Positions 53,661-63,133 of a stretch of 64,000 nucleotides of DNA are shown here, one piece after another. Every line of letters starts with the position of its first letter. Position 1 is the stretch's first letter. This DNA is from Paenibacillus sp. Soil766 (lineage in GTDB: Bacteria > Bacillota > Bacilli > Paenibacillales > NBRC-103111): the NCBI RefSeq assembly GCF_001428105.1, contig NZ_LMSJ01000016.1, forward strand, positions 1 through 64,000, given 5' to 3'. The position numbers and the translations under genes are program-made. The notes beneath the pieces were generated by a model, which worked only from the letters and a program-made list of their open reading frames with translations, did no database searches and was not told the DNA's origin.

Positions 53661-56024
53661 ATGCGACAAGTTAAAAAGGCATGGATTTGGATTGTAGTTG
53701 CTTGTGTACTTCTTTCGGCGATTGTGACGATTATACCCAGACTCTGGGAAAAGAAAGGGACGGACAGGGTGGCCATATCCTTAAATCAGACATACCAGAA
53801 CCCTTTCGAATTAGATCAGGAATGGGAAGATTACGGAATCGGGGATCCCTATGTTCTCCGTTTTGACGGCAAATATTATTTGTATTGCAGCACGAAGGAT
53901 CGGAGAGTTGGCGTGAAAGCGTGGAGCTCCGACGATCTTGTGAACTGGCGCTATGAGGGTTTGGTTACCGAGGAGGAGGTCAGTGTAGGTGCTTATGCAC
54001 CCGAGGTTGTTTATTGGAATGGCGCGTTCTATATGTACACTTCACCGGCGGGCAAGGGGCATTACGTCTTGCAAAGCGATAAACCGACAGGCCCGTTCGT
54101 GAAGAAGACGGAGAATCTCGGTCTCACGATTGATGGCTCCGTGTTTATCGACGACGATGAGAAATGGTATTTCACACATGCCAAATTTAACGGTATTATG
54201 GCAAGCTTGATGACGGATCCGTACTCAATGGAACCAGATCAGCAGTTGAACACTACACTCGGACATTGGACAGAAGGTTCAATGATCATCAAGCGTAACG
54301 GGCGTTATTTCATGACCTACACGGGGAATCATGTATTTAGCAAAGGCTACCGTGTCAATTACGGGGTCAATCATGAATCTCCAATAGGTACTTATACAAT
54401 CCCTGAGAACAATCCGATACTGATTTCCACAGCTAATGATTTCAATGGTCTTGGCCACAGTGCGACAGTTATGGGTCCTGATCTAGATTCCTATTATATG
54501 GTCTACCACAATCTAGTCGGACGGTCTGCCGAAGGCCCGCCCGTTCGGAAAATGAACTTGGATCGGCTCGTGTTCAATGGTGACAAGATGTCCGTTCTTG
54601 GGCCGACTCACGGCACACCGCAGGAAGCGCCAAGGATGCCGGTGTTTCACGATGTTCCGGGTGCTGCGCCATTGGCTGACAAGTGGGAGTCTACCAGTCA
54701 AGTTGGCGGCACGGAGACTTTGCTGACACGAGCAGCCACGGACAAGCAGAACACGGTTGAATACAACTTTAGATTTGCTGAATTGCAAAGCGGTGGGCAG
54801 GCGGCTTCGTTGGATGTGATATTTGCATACGAGGATACGGGGAATTACCGTATGGCACGTGTGAACAAAGCGACAATGGAGCTTTCCCTGATCGATCGCA
54901 TGAATAGTGTAGAAACGGTTGTTGCGACAAAGCCGCTTCCCAAAGGGACTGATCTAGCAAAGGTTCACACGATCCGCATCGCGTCTAGCAAATCGAGTAC
55001 GATGCTTTATTGGGACGGACTGTTGAAGATCGAGCAAGCCGCAATGACTGGAAAAGCTGGCCGCATTGGTTATGCGTGGCCGCAAGGGGAGAAGCCTGAG
55101 TTGCATTACACAGCCTTCTCGAATGAAGCGAATGGGAGCAGTGATGCGCATGTAGTTAAGCCTCTACCAGGTACGCTGGAAGCTGTTCATGCTGATAGGG
55201 AAGGCGATCCTATCCTACAATCGGGCTTGACGCCTGATGGCAGTGAGGCTCTCGTACTTTCAAAGAAGGAAGATGGCCTGAACTTTCCGATCAATGTTCG
55301 CGAGGATGGCAGCTATCTGCTTTCCGTTAGCGCAGCCAAGACTTCAGCGGGCTCAACGTTGGTGATTGAAGCAGGCGGAAACACCAAGTCAATCAAGCTG
55401 GATGGGTCATTATTCGCAGACGATGAAGCGTGGACAAAGGTACCGCTTGGCGAGTTCGAGCTGAAGGCGGGAACACAATGGCTGTCGCTGCATGGTGCGA
55501 AGGAAGACGTTACGCTTCGCTATGTGGAAGCGAGCCGAACCGAAGCGGTACCGGAGCAAACTATCATTAAGCCGACAGCTGTCGGTCTGGTTAATCGATT
55601 CGGAGGTGACCCCGGTTGGACGGATTATACCGTAAACTTCGATGTGACGCTCAAAGCAACAACGTCGGACGAAGTGGGCGTCCTGCTGCGAACAACAAAC
55701 GAGTCTGATTTCAAGGATCAGGTGAAAGATGCTTTCATGGGCTACACGCTTGCTTTTCATAACGATAAGATCTTACTACGGCGTGTGAACTACGAAAATA
55801 CCGTGGAAGCGGCATCTGGGACGCTTGCGTTTAAACCTGGACAAACCCGCCACGTATCCGTGAAGCTACAAGGAACATCCATTGAAGTTTACTCCGAAGA
55901 GGATAGCCATAAACCTATCCTACAGTGGAAGGATCCGAATGCATTTCTACTAGGTCGGGTCGGCCTGCGTGGCGCATCGACAGCTTGGACGATTTCACCG
56001 CTGACGATAACCAACAAGAAGTAA
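53661..56024 (+). CDS. Exported or membrane-anchored GH43 enzyme with C-terminal beta-sandwich domains
   Basis: A 787-residue protein. An N-terminal hydrophobic segment (about 7-25) acts as signal peptide or anchor. The GH43 propeller spans about 45-330, with the full catalytic triad Asp62 (GIGDPYVL), Asp158 (IDGSVFI) and Glu205 (WTEGSMI). C-terminal modules resemble LamG/concanavalin-like domains (about 335-490 and 645-787) around a small beta domain. It is the only hydrolase in this locus with an export signal, so it should release side chains or oligosaccharides from polymer outside the cell. AAGGAT precedes the ATG, and a terminator follows. Confidence 0.87.
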   Translation: MRQVKKAWIWIVVACVLLSAIVTIIPRLWEKKGTDRVAISLNQTYQNPFELDQEWEDYGIGDPYVLRFDGKYYLYCSTKDRRVGVKAWSSDDLVNWRYEGLVTEEEVSVGAYAPEVVYWNGAFYMYTSPAGKGHYVLQSDKPTGPFVKKTENLGLTIDGSVFIDDDEKWYFTHAKFNGIMASLMTDPYSMEPDQQLNTTLGHWTEGSMIIKRNGRYFMTYTGNHVFSKGYRVNYGVNHESPIGTYTIPENNPILISTANDFNGLGHSATVMGPDLDSYYMVYHNLVGRSAEGPPVRKMNLDRLVFNGDKMSVLGPTHGTPQEAPRMPVFHDVPGAAPLADKWESTSQVGGTETLLTRAATDKQNTVEYNFRFAELQSGGQAASLDVIFAYEDTGNYRMARVNKATMELSLIDRMNSVETVVATKPLPKGTDLAKVHTIRIASSKSSTMLYWDGLLKIEQAAMTGKAGRIGYAWPQGEKPELHYTAFSNEANGSSDAHVVKPLPGTLEAVHADREGDPILQSGLTPDGSEALVLSKKEDGLNFPINVREDGSYLLSVSAAKTSAGSTLVIEAGGNTKSIKLDGSLFADDEAWTKVPLGEFELKAGTQWLSLHGAKEDVTLRYVEASRTEAVPEQTIIKPTAVGLVNRFGGDPGWTDYTVNFDVTLKATTSDEVGVLLRTTNESDFKDQVKDAFMGYTLAFHNDKILLRRVNYENTVEAASGTLAFKPGQTRHVSVKLQGTSIEVYSEEDSHKPILQWKDPNAFLLGRVGLRGASTAWTISPLTITNKK

Positions 56025-56041
56025 GGATATAGCGAGGAATG

Positions 56042-56076
56042 AAAGGACTCTCTAAGCAGGATGGAGGGTCCTTTTT
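56042..56076 (+). terminator. Intrinsic terminator ending the first transporter operon
   Basis: An 11-bp stem AAAGGACTCTC / GAGGGTCCTTT with one G-U pair, followed by five T. Confidence 0.87.
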
Positions 56077-56200
56077 GTATATTCATAGCTGGAAACAATA
56101 AAGTGAAATCGGTTAAGAAATAGCTATTCTCGACAACGTAATTAGGAGGTGCTGTCCGTATAATGAATATCAAATGAGGTACATACATGTGGAGGTAATC

Positions 56201-57151
56201 ATGAGGAATGCATTGACATCACCCAAAGCTACGGCGTTTAAACTCAGGAAGGGGAAGAAACGATGGAGGATTGACCATCTTCCTTTCTATGCCATGATTG
56301 CACCGGGCTTGCTTTATTTTTTAATATTCAAATACATTCCCATGTTTGGGTTGTTGATTTCCTTTCAGCGTTATGACCCGTTTGTAGGGATTATGAAAAG
56401 TCAGTGGGTTGGTTTTGATAATTTTAAGCGTTTATTTACAGAACATGATTTTCCTATGCTTTTAAAAAATACGTTTTTATTTGCTGGTATGGATATCCTT
56501 TTTTTCTTTCCTGCGCCTATCCTACTGGCACTCCTTCTCAATGAAGCAAGATTGAAATCGATCCGAAATGTCGTGCAAACAATTATGTACGCACCTCATT
56601 TTATCTCATGGGTTGTGATTGTATCGATTACCATGACATTATTTTCATCGCAAGATGGCGTTATAAATCAATGGCTGCAATCTGCGGGGTTCGGTAAAAT
56701 CGAGCTGTTCACTAAAGCAGAATGGCTTCGCCCGATGTGGCTTCTCCAAAATATATGGCAAGGGATGGGATGGGGTTCCATTTTGTATCTAGCAACGATG
56801 GCCTCAATTGATCCTGCCTTATATGAAGCAGCGAAGGTGGATGGTGCTGGGCGGTTTCGGCAGATTTGGCATATCACCTTGCCAGGTATTCGATATGTGG
56901 TGATCGTCCTGTTTATTTTACGACTAGGGAATTTTATGGATATCGGCTTTGAGCATATTTATTTGCTGCAAAATCCATTGAATGTGAATGTATCTGACGT
57001 CTTTGATACCTATGTGTATCGGACCGGAATTCTACAGCGAGATTACAGCTATTCAGCAGTTGTTGGCATGTTTAAATCTATTGTAGGACTCGTACTTGTA
57101 CTGGGAGCGAATCGCTTAGCTCGCAAGTTTGGTGAGGAAGGGGTGTACTAG
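56201..57151 (+). CDS. Sugar ABC transporter permease, LplB type (second set)
   Basis: A 316-residue permease. YAMIAPGLLYFLIFKYIPMFG is the first helix pattern (split here by family variation), and the EAA loop is PALYEAAKVDGAG. The frame begins at 56174, but GGAGGT at 56191-56196 favours the ATG at 56201. A perfect TATAAT at 56159-56164, without a clear -35 box, may start this transcript. It heads a second operon with permeases, regulator, kinase and GH51 genes, but there is no binding-protein gene. Confidence 0.88.
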   Translation: MRNALTSPKATAFKLRKGKKRWRIDHLPFYAMIAPGLLYFLIFKYIPMFGLLISFQRYDPFVGIMKSQWVGFDNFKRLFTEHDFPMLLKNTFLFAGMDILFFFPAPILLALLLNEARLKSIRNVVQTIMYAPHFISWVVIVSITMTLFSSQDGVINQWLQSAGFGKIELFTKAEWLRPMWLLQNIWQGMGWGSILYLATMASIDPALYEAAKVDGAGRFRQIWHITLPGIRYVVIVLFILRLGNFMDIGFEHIYLLQNPLNVNVSDVFDTYVYRTGILQRDYSYSAVVGMFKSIVGLVLVLGANRLARKFGEEGVY

Positions 57152-57154
57152 ACG

Positions 57155-58027
57155 ATGAAGTCGGCGCAAGTATGGAAGGACCAGGTTTTTAATACGGTGG
57201 TTATCTTAATTTTACTAGGTTTGGCTTTGGTTGTTGTGGTGCCCTTCCTGTTTACAATCTTTAGCTCCTTTGCAACCAGCAAAGAGTTGCTTCTGAAAGG
57301 TGTGGTGCTATGGCCGGAAGTGTGGACATTAGAAGCGTATCGGTTTCTGTTAGATAATGATCAGTTTACAGGTGCGTTCAAGAATGCGGTTACTTTGACG
57401 GTGTTTGGGACCATCATTAATATGACCCTCTCTATCTTGATGGCATACGGATTGTCTCAGCCAGGTGTAAGAGGCAGAACGGCCATTAACTTTATGGTCC
57501 TGTTCACCATGTTGTTTCACGGAGGCATGATTCCTACTTATTTAGTTGTGAATAAGCTTGGATTGATTAATTCGTACTGGTCGATCTGGCTCGTGAATGC
57601 GATTGCTCCATTTAATATGATTGTGATGCGAAGCTTTTTTCAAACGTTGCCAAGTGAGATCAAGGAATCTGCTCGGATTGATGGATGTGGGGAATTTAAA
57701 ATTTTATGGCGCGTGATTCTGCCGATTTCCTTACCTGTCATCGTAACATTCACCCTTTTCTATACCGTAGCCAATTGGAATACGTACTTCCAAGCGGTCT
57801 TGTATCTAAACGATATCAAAGCCTATCCGCTTCAGGTTTTCCTACGTCAGGTACTGATTGTGAATGCTGCCGAATTAGGGTTGGTGGTGACCGAGAGTGG
57901 CTATGAATATTCGCCTGCTGTCCGGCATGCCGCGATTCTACTAACTGCAACACCGCTGTTACTCGTGTATCCTTTTATGCAGAAGTATTTTAGCAAAGGT
58001 ATGATGATGGGGTCTGTCAAAGGGTAA
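57155..58027 (+). CDS. Sugar ABC transporter permease, YtcP/LplC type (second set)
   Basis: A 290-residue permease with six helices, EAA loop SEIKESARIDGCG and the MMGSVKG C-terminus of the subfamily. GAGGAAGGGGTG upstream supports the ATG. It starts three bases after its partner's stop codon, so the pair is coupled. No ATPase or binding protein is encoded next to it; the response regulator gene follows after 96 bases. Confidence 0.9.
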   Translation: MKSAQVWKDQVFNTVVILILLGLALVVVVPFLFTIFSSFATSKELLLKGVVLWPEVWTLEAYRFLLDNDQFTGAFKNAVTLTVFGTIINMTLSILMAYGLSQPGVRGRTAINFMVLFTMLFHGGMIPTYLVVNKLGLINSYWSIWLVNAIAPFNMIVMRSFFQTLPSEIKESARIDGCGEFKILWRVILPISLPVIVTFTLFYTVANWNTYFQAVLYLNDIKAYPLQVFLRQVLIVNAAELGLVVTESGYEYSPAVRHAAILLTATPLLLVYPFMQKYFSKGMMMGSVKG

Positions 58028-58123
58028 TCGTGGCCAATGGCCAAGTATTTACTGTTCAAATACGTTCTTCCTATTGTATGGTTGAAGTAATCACATCCAT
58101 GAGGGTATAGGGGGAAGATGAGT

Positions 58124-59137
58124 ATGTACCATGTTCTCGTTGTAGAAGATGAGCTGTTAATTAGAGATGCTATTGTAGAAATGGTTGGTCAATTGGATGG
58201 CTTTAAAGTGACAGGTGAGGCTTCCAGCTGTGAGGAGGGTTGGCGACTTCTTCAAGAACTCTGGCCAACAGTTGTCATTACCGATATTCAAATGCCTGAC
58301 AAGGATGGACTTGAACTGATTCAGCGTATTCGACAAATGCGGCTGCCTGTTGTTTCTATTATTATCAGTGGACATGATAGCTTTTCCTATGCGCAGAACG
58401 CGATCCGTTTGCATGTTTCTGAATATTTATTGAAGCCTATATCTGAGATGGAGCTGCATTTAGCTTTATCACGCTCGGTGAGTCGATTGGAAACATTCGC
58501 CGAATCGAATCAACTGCTGCAAGACATTCAGATCTTTGTTGATCGCTTACACGAAGGGAATCCTGTGACGTTGTTTGAGCAAGCGAACCGAGTGTTGGGG
58601 GCGATCCTGGGGAATCGGAGGTTGGATCACGGTGCTAAGACAAGTTATCTCCGCATTTTTCTAGGAAAACTCGTCGAATATGTGAAAGTTATTTATCCAA
58701 CCTTCGAAGAAGTATCCATGCCAGAAGACCTCAACGAAATGCAAGTGCGTCAGGTGTTTCATACGATTCTGCATGAGTGGATACGCCGGTATCCGCAGTT
58801 TGCCAATAACAATATGCGCTTAGTTATCAAAAAAGCGATTACCTATATTCAGACACATCTACAGGAAGACTTAACCTTGAAGCAGATGTCTGATTATACC
58901 AATTTAAGCACGTCCTATTTTGGTGTACTGATTAAACAGTATACGGGGAAAAGTTTTGTGAACTACGTCAATCAAATCCGAATTGATAAATCGATGGAAT
59001 ATTTACGAAACACAGATATGAAAATTTATGAAATTGCCGATGAGGTTGGATTTGCCTCGCTGCCTTACTTCAACCGGGTTTTCAAACAAGTGGCTGCGCT
59101 GACGCCGAATGAATATCGAAAGAGTCTCGGCTTATGA
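58124..59137 (+). CDS. Short AraC-type response regulator, YesN-like
   Basis: A 337-residue regulator, about 200 residues shorter than the two others in the window. The receiver (1-120) has VVEDE, phosphoacceptor Asp54 in ITDIQMPD and LKPI. The linker is only about 110 residues, and the AraC domain (about 235-337) has LSTSYFGVLIKQYTGK and FASLPYFNRVFKQVAALTP. GGGGGA at 58110-58115 is eight bases from the ATG at 58124 but only two from the ATG at 58118, so 58124 is chosen. Its stop codon overlaps the start codon of the kinase (ATGA). Confidence 0.87.
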   Translation: MYHVLVVEDELLIRDAIVEMVGQLDGFKVTGEASSCEEGWRLLQELWPTVVITDIQMPDKDGLELIQRIRQMRLPVVSIIISGHDSFSYAQNAIRLHVSEYLLKPISEMELHLALSRSVSRLETFAESNQLLQDIQIFVDRLHEGNPVTLFEQANRVLGAILGNRRLDHGAKTSYLRIFLGKLVEYVKVIYPTFEEVSMPEDLNEMQVRQVFHTILHEWIRRYPQFANNNMRLVIKKAITYIQTHLQEDLTLKQMSDYTNLSTSYFGVLIKQYTGKSFVNYVNQIRIDKSMEYLRNTDMKIYEIADEVGFASLPYFNRVFKQVAALTPNEYRKSLGL

Positions 59138-60963
59138 GATGGGGGATGTGGTTCAGCCGCTATTCGATCAAAGCCAAGTTGATCGTCATCCTCCTGACGG
59201 CAACGTTGACAACCATTCTATTAATGGGGACGTTTTCCCAATATTTTTATGCTAAAGCGGCGAGAAATGATTTCTATCAGTTCGCAGATGATGCTTCCTA
59301 CCGCTTAAATCGTCAAATTGATCTCTATATACAACAAATGAAAATATCGGTTTCATCACTGTTGGCTGGACCTTTGCCTAAGCGCAATGAGTTTAACAGT
59401 GAGTTGGGGAATATGGGGATTGTTCAGAATTGGCTTGTAAACGAGACTCCGAGTACGCCTGCTCAACTAGCAGACTTGGAGGATGTGCTGAATAATTATG
59501 TCGCCCTCAATTATAGCGAGGTTGACAGTATGTTCCTTATGTCCCAAAGCGGACGGATTGTCTCCAATGTACAGCGTTTCGATGAGGCTTCTAAAGCTTA
59601 TCTGAATGAGCCATGGTTTGCCATGCCGATGAGCAGTACGCTTAAGGTGCTTCCAACCCATCGTTCCCAAGTCACAGGTAAGAATGTGATTTCCTTACTC
59701 GTTCCTATTTTCGCAACAGATACGATGAAACTTGGAGGAAGGCTCGTCATCAATTTGCGCATTAGTGAACTTGAGAAAACGATTGTGCGATCTTCTTTAG
59801 CTAAGAAGGGGTACTTTTTCATTTTGGCTAACGATGGCACGATTGTCTATCACCCGAATTCGGAGTGGATTGGGAAGCCGATCGAGCGAACTGAATTAGC
59901 TCCCTTGGACTTGCTCAGATCTTCTTCGGTCCAGGAGCTTCGGGGAACTGAAATGCTTGTAGCCGCCAATTATTCGGAGTTAACGGAATGGAAGCTTGTG
60001 GCGATGGTACCATTTGAGGAGATGGCGAGCGGTATTACGGTGGCTAGAAAAGCCATGCTTGCTGCGATGCTCATTCTTGCTGCCTTCGTGCTAGTGCTCG
60101 TACCGCTAGTGGCGCAATGGTTTATTCGTCCAGTTCGGCAACTTAAGCAGCTGATGGAGCACGTGGAGAAAGGGAATTTAGATGTACGCGCACAGGTGTT
60201 ACCTGGTAAAGATGAAATCCAATTGTTGAGCCGCAGCTATAACCGGATGACAGATCAGCTTCTTGGGCTTATTGAAACCGTCAGTTCCATGAAAGTCAAT
60301 GAAATGCACATTCAGCTGAGGCAGAAAGAAGCGATGATTCAAGCGCTGCAAAATCAAATTAATCCGCATCTTCTATACAATACGCTGGAGATTATTAACA
60401 GCTTAGCTTATATCGAGAAAAATGAGCGGATACAAGTTATTGCCAAAAATTTAGGAGACTATTATCGCTACACCGCCTCCATTATTGAGCCGATTGTAAC
60501 GCTAAGAGAAGAAATAAATCAATTAGAAAAATACCTGGAAATTATCAAAATTAGATTTCCCAAAAACTTTCAAAGTCGCTTTTATATACACGAGAAATAT
60601 CTCGATGTACGGATCGTAAAATGCTCGCTGCAGCCGATTATTGAAAATGCGATTAAGTACGCAGTTGAACCGAAGAGCGGAAACGGAACGGTTATTATTA
60701 ACGCTTATCAGGAGGCCAATGATCTCATCGTTGAAATCGCTGACAATGGCAATGGCATTGAAGAAAATAAACTGAAAGAATTACAGGAGCGGTTGAATGG
60801 GATTGTAACTCAAGCAAACGAGACGCTAATCAAAAGTGAATCACTAGGCATCGTGAATGTTCAGGCGCGATTAGTCTTGCAATACGGTCCGGCCTATGGA
60901 TTGACGATAACGTCATTTGAAAACAGAGGAACTGTCGTTTCAATCCGCATACCTGTTCTTTAA
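59134..60963 (+). CDS. Membrane sensor histidine kinase, YesM family
   Basis: A 609-residue sensor with TM1 at about 15-35 and an extracellular dCache-like domain (about 40-300, with GYFFILANDGTIVYHPN). TM2 lies near 305-330, then a HAMP and a His_kinase domain with QNQINPHLLYNTLEI (His412). The ATPase domain has SLQPIIENAIKYAVEP and ADNGNGI. In this pair the regulator precedes the kinase, opposite to the other two pairs. Start codons at 59134 and 59146 are both possible; 59134 overlaps the regulator stop codon. The dCache fold usually binds a small ligand directly. Confidence 0.87.
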   Translation: MRWGMWFSRYSIKAKLIVILLTATLTTILLMGTFSQYFYAKAARNDFYQFADDASYRLNRQIDLYIQQMKISVSSLLAGPLPKRNEFNSELGNMGIVQNWLVNETPSTPAQLADLEDVLNNYVALNYSEVDSMFLMSQSGRIVSNVQRFDEASKAYLNEPWFAMPMSSTLKVLPTHRSQVTGKNVISLLVPIFATDTMKLGGRLVINLRISELEKTIVRSSLAKKGYFFILANDGTIVYHPNSEWIGKPIERTELAPLDLLRSSSVQELRGTEMLVAANYSELTEWKLVAMVPFEEMASGITVARKAMLAAMLILAAFVLVLVPLVAQWFIRPVRQLKQLMEHVEKGNLDVRAQVLPGKDEIQLLSRSYNRMTDQLLGLIETVSSMKVNEMHIQLRQKEAMIQALQNQINPHLLYNTLEIINSLAYIEKNERIQVIAKNLGDYYRYTASIIEPIVTLREEINQLEKYLEIIKIRFPKNFQSRFYIHEKYLDVRIVKCSLQPIIENAIKYAVEPKSGNGTVIINAYQEANDLIVEIADNGNGIEENKLKELQERLNGIVTQANETLIKSESLGIVNVQARLVLQYGPAYGLTITSFENRGTVVSIRIPVL

Positions 60964-60994
60964 GAGCACAGCACCCCATAAAGGAGTGAAGGGT

Positions 60995-63016
60995 ATGAAA
61001 GAAGCGCTAATTAACGTTGAAAGAAAGCTCTCAAGTCACACGGTAAGTCCCTATTTATTTGGTCATTTTATTGAGGATATTGATGATCATATGACAGCAA
61101 TGTTGGCATACCCCGTTCGCAATATGGATTTTGAAGAAGAAGACACGAACCAGGATGGCGTATCAGGTTCGTGGTTTCCTATCCATGACGGGAAGCATAC
61201 GCAATATGCCATAGAGCCAGCAGCAAGAGGGCATAGCGGCCATAGTCAAAAGATACGCATATGGAATAAAGATCGGGGGATGTCAGGCATTGGCCAACAT
61301 ATTCAAATAGAAGGCGGTCTGCATACGCTCCGACTATATGCACGAGCGACAAATGAAATTCATCATGTGTTAGTGCGAATTGTTGATCAATTGAATGGTA
61401 TGGTGCTAAGTGAAACACAGCTTGAGATTACCGAACATAGATGGAAAGAATTGGAGTGTGAAATAAGCGTTTCATACGCCACTTCTACGGCTGAGCTGCA
61501 AATATGGGCTGTTCCACGACCATCTCAGGAATGGGAGGATTCCGTTTCGACGGGGATGATTTGGTTCGATCATATTTCACTTCTTCCCTATCAAGCTTCA
61601 CAAACGACAGGCTTGTTGAAGAGAGATGTTTACCATATGGCGAAAGATTTAAATAGCGGGATTATGCGTTTGGGTGGTAATTATATTAGCTTGTATCATT
61701 GGGAGGATTTTGTAGGACCAACCTATTTACGGCCTAATTATATCAATGAAGCATGGGAACAAGCGGGACACGTCCATAAATATTTTGGTACGAATGAATT
61801 CATCGCACTATGCAAGCAATTGGGGGTGGAGCCTCAGATCTGTGTCAACATGGGAACGGGAACGCCGGAGGAAGCTGCGGACTGGGTGGAGTATTGCAAT
61901 GGGGATCTGGCGACGACAATGGGGGCATTGCGGGGAAGCCATGGATTCCCTGAACCTTATGGTGTGAAGTATTGGGAAGTCGGCAACGAAATGTACGGCC
62001 CTTGGCAAGCTGGGGTATGTACAGCAGAGCATTATGCCGACATGTATGTCCTTTATGCTAGAGCCATGAAAGCCAAAGACGCTTCCATTCAATTATTGGG
62101 ATGTGGGACAGCGAGAGATTCATTGGTGCCTGGCTGGAATCAGAAGGTACTGACACGGGCAGGCAAGGAAATGGATTTCTTTACGCTGCATATCTATCAA
62201 GGTCAGAATTTCTTTCCTATTGATGCTCGAACACCATCTGAAACAAGATTTAAAGCGATTACTGCTTTTCCCGAATTGGCAAGATCCTTGTTTGGGGAAG
62301 TTGAAAGCTTGATTCGAAGCAGCGATGAGTTGGCGCATTTGAAAATTGCAGTTACAGAATGGAATACGATGTACTTCCCGAACCCTGATTTACCCAACAA
62401 TAACACGCTAGAAGCAGCAGTTGCCAATGCGTGCATGATGAACGAAATGATGCGGCAAAGCCATCTTGTACACATTGCGAATTTCTCAGATCTTGTGAAT
62501 GGATGGGTTGGTGGCTGCATTCGCGTTGGTGATGCCTACGAACGAATGAAGAAGCCAGGTTGGAGCGGGAAGAATCACCTTATATTCGGGACAGCAACTT
62601 ATCATCTATTGCGTTTATATGCGAATTGCCAAATAGACCGTCTAGTGGAGGTAGAGGTCGATTGCTCTACCTATAATGCGGGACCATCGAAGTTAGACCT
62701 TTACTTGAAACAGCTGCCAGAGTTAGATGTCGTTGCAGGAGTTTCTGCGAAATTGGATAAGTTGACGCTGTTTATTGTGAATCGAAGCTTGAAGGAAATG
62801 CCTGTTTCTTGTCATCTAACAGCTTGGGAACCGAAGGCGGAGGTGCGGGTGTCGGTTATTTCAGGCTCGGATTACGAGGCGTTTAATACGGTATTTGAAC
62901 CGAATACCCTGCAAGCGCGGGTTGAACATACTCTGCTTATGGGTGCAACGTGGCAATCTACACTTCAACCGCATGCCATTTATGTGATGGAAGTAGAGCT
63001 TCAAACATTCGAATGA
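60995..63016 (+). CDS. Alpha-L-arabinofuranosidase, glycoside hydrolase family 51 (paralog 2)
   Basis: A 673-residue cytoplasmic GH51 enzyme similar along its length to the product of 51629. The N-terminus is VSPYLFGHFIEDI; the barrel has EVGNEMYGPW with general acid Glu332, the same residue number as paralog 1, and AVTEWNT with nucleophile Glu455. The nucleophile motif has Trp where paralog 1 has Tyr. The frame reaches back to 60917 inside the kinase gene, but AAAGGAG before the ATG at 60995 fixes the start. It follows the kinase after 31 bases. Confidence 0.9.
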   Translation: MKEALINVERKLSSHTVSPYLFGHFIEDIDDHMTAMLAYPVRNMDFEEEDTNQDGVSGSWFPIHDGKHTQYAIEPAARGHSGHSQKIRIWNKDRGMSGIGQHIQIEGGLHTLRLYARATNEIHHVLVRIVDQLNGMVLSETQLEITEHRWKELECEISVSYATSTAELQIWAVPRPSQEWEDSVSTGMIWFDHISLLPYQASQTTGLLKRDVYHMAKDLNSGIMRLGGNYISLYHWEDFVGPTYLRPNYINEAWEQAGHVHKYFGTNEFIALCKQLGVEPQICVNMGTGTPEEAADWVEYCNGDLATTMGALRGSHGFPEPYGVKYWEVGNEMYGPWQAGVCTAEHYADMYVLYARAMKAKDASIQLLGCGTARDSLVPGWNQKVLTRAGKEMDFFTLHIYQGQNFFPIDARTPSETRFKAITAFPELARSLFGEVESLIRSSDELAHLKIAVTEWNTMYFPNPDLPNNNTLEAAVANACMMNEMMRQSHLVHIANFSDLVNGWVGGCIRVGDAYERMKKPGWSGKNHLIFGTATYHLLRLYANCQIDRLVEVEVDCSTYNAGPSKLDLYLKQLPELDVVAGVSAKLDKLTLFIVNRSLKEMPVSCHLTAWEPKAEVRVSVISGSDYEAFNTVFEPNTLQARVEHTLLMGATWQSTLQPHAIYVMEVELQTFE

Positions 63017-63133
63017 AATCGGATAAGTTTTAGAGATTCTGTGTAACGATAAATAATTGTTTTCCATGCATACTGAATATGTGAGATCGAAACCTGCTTT
63101 AGAAGAAAAAGTACGATAAGAGGAGGGGCAGCT

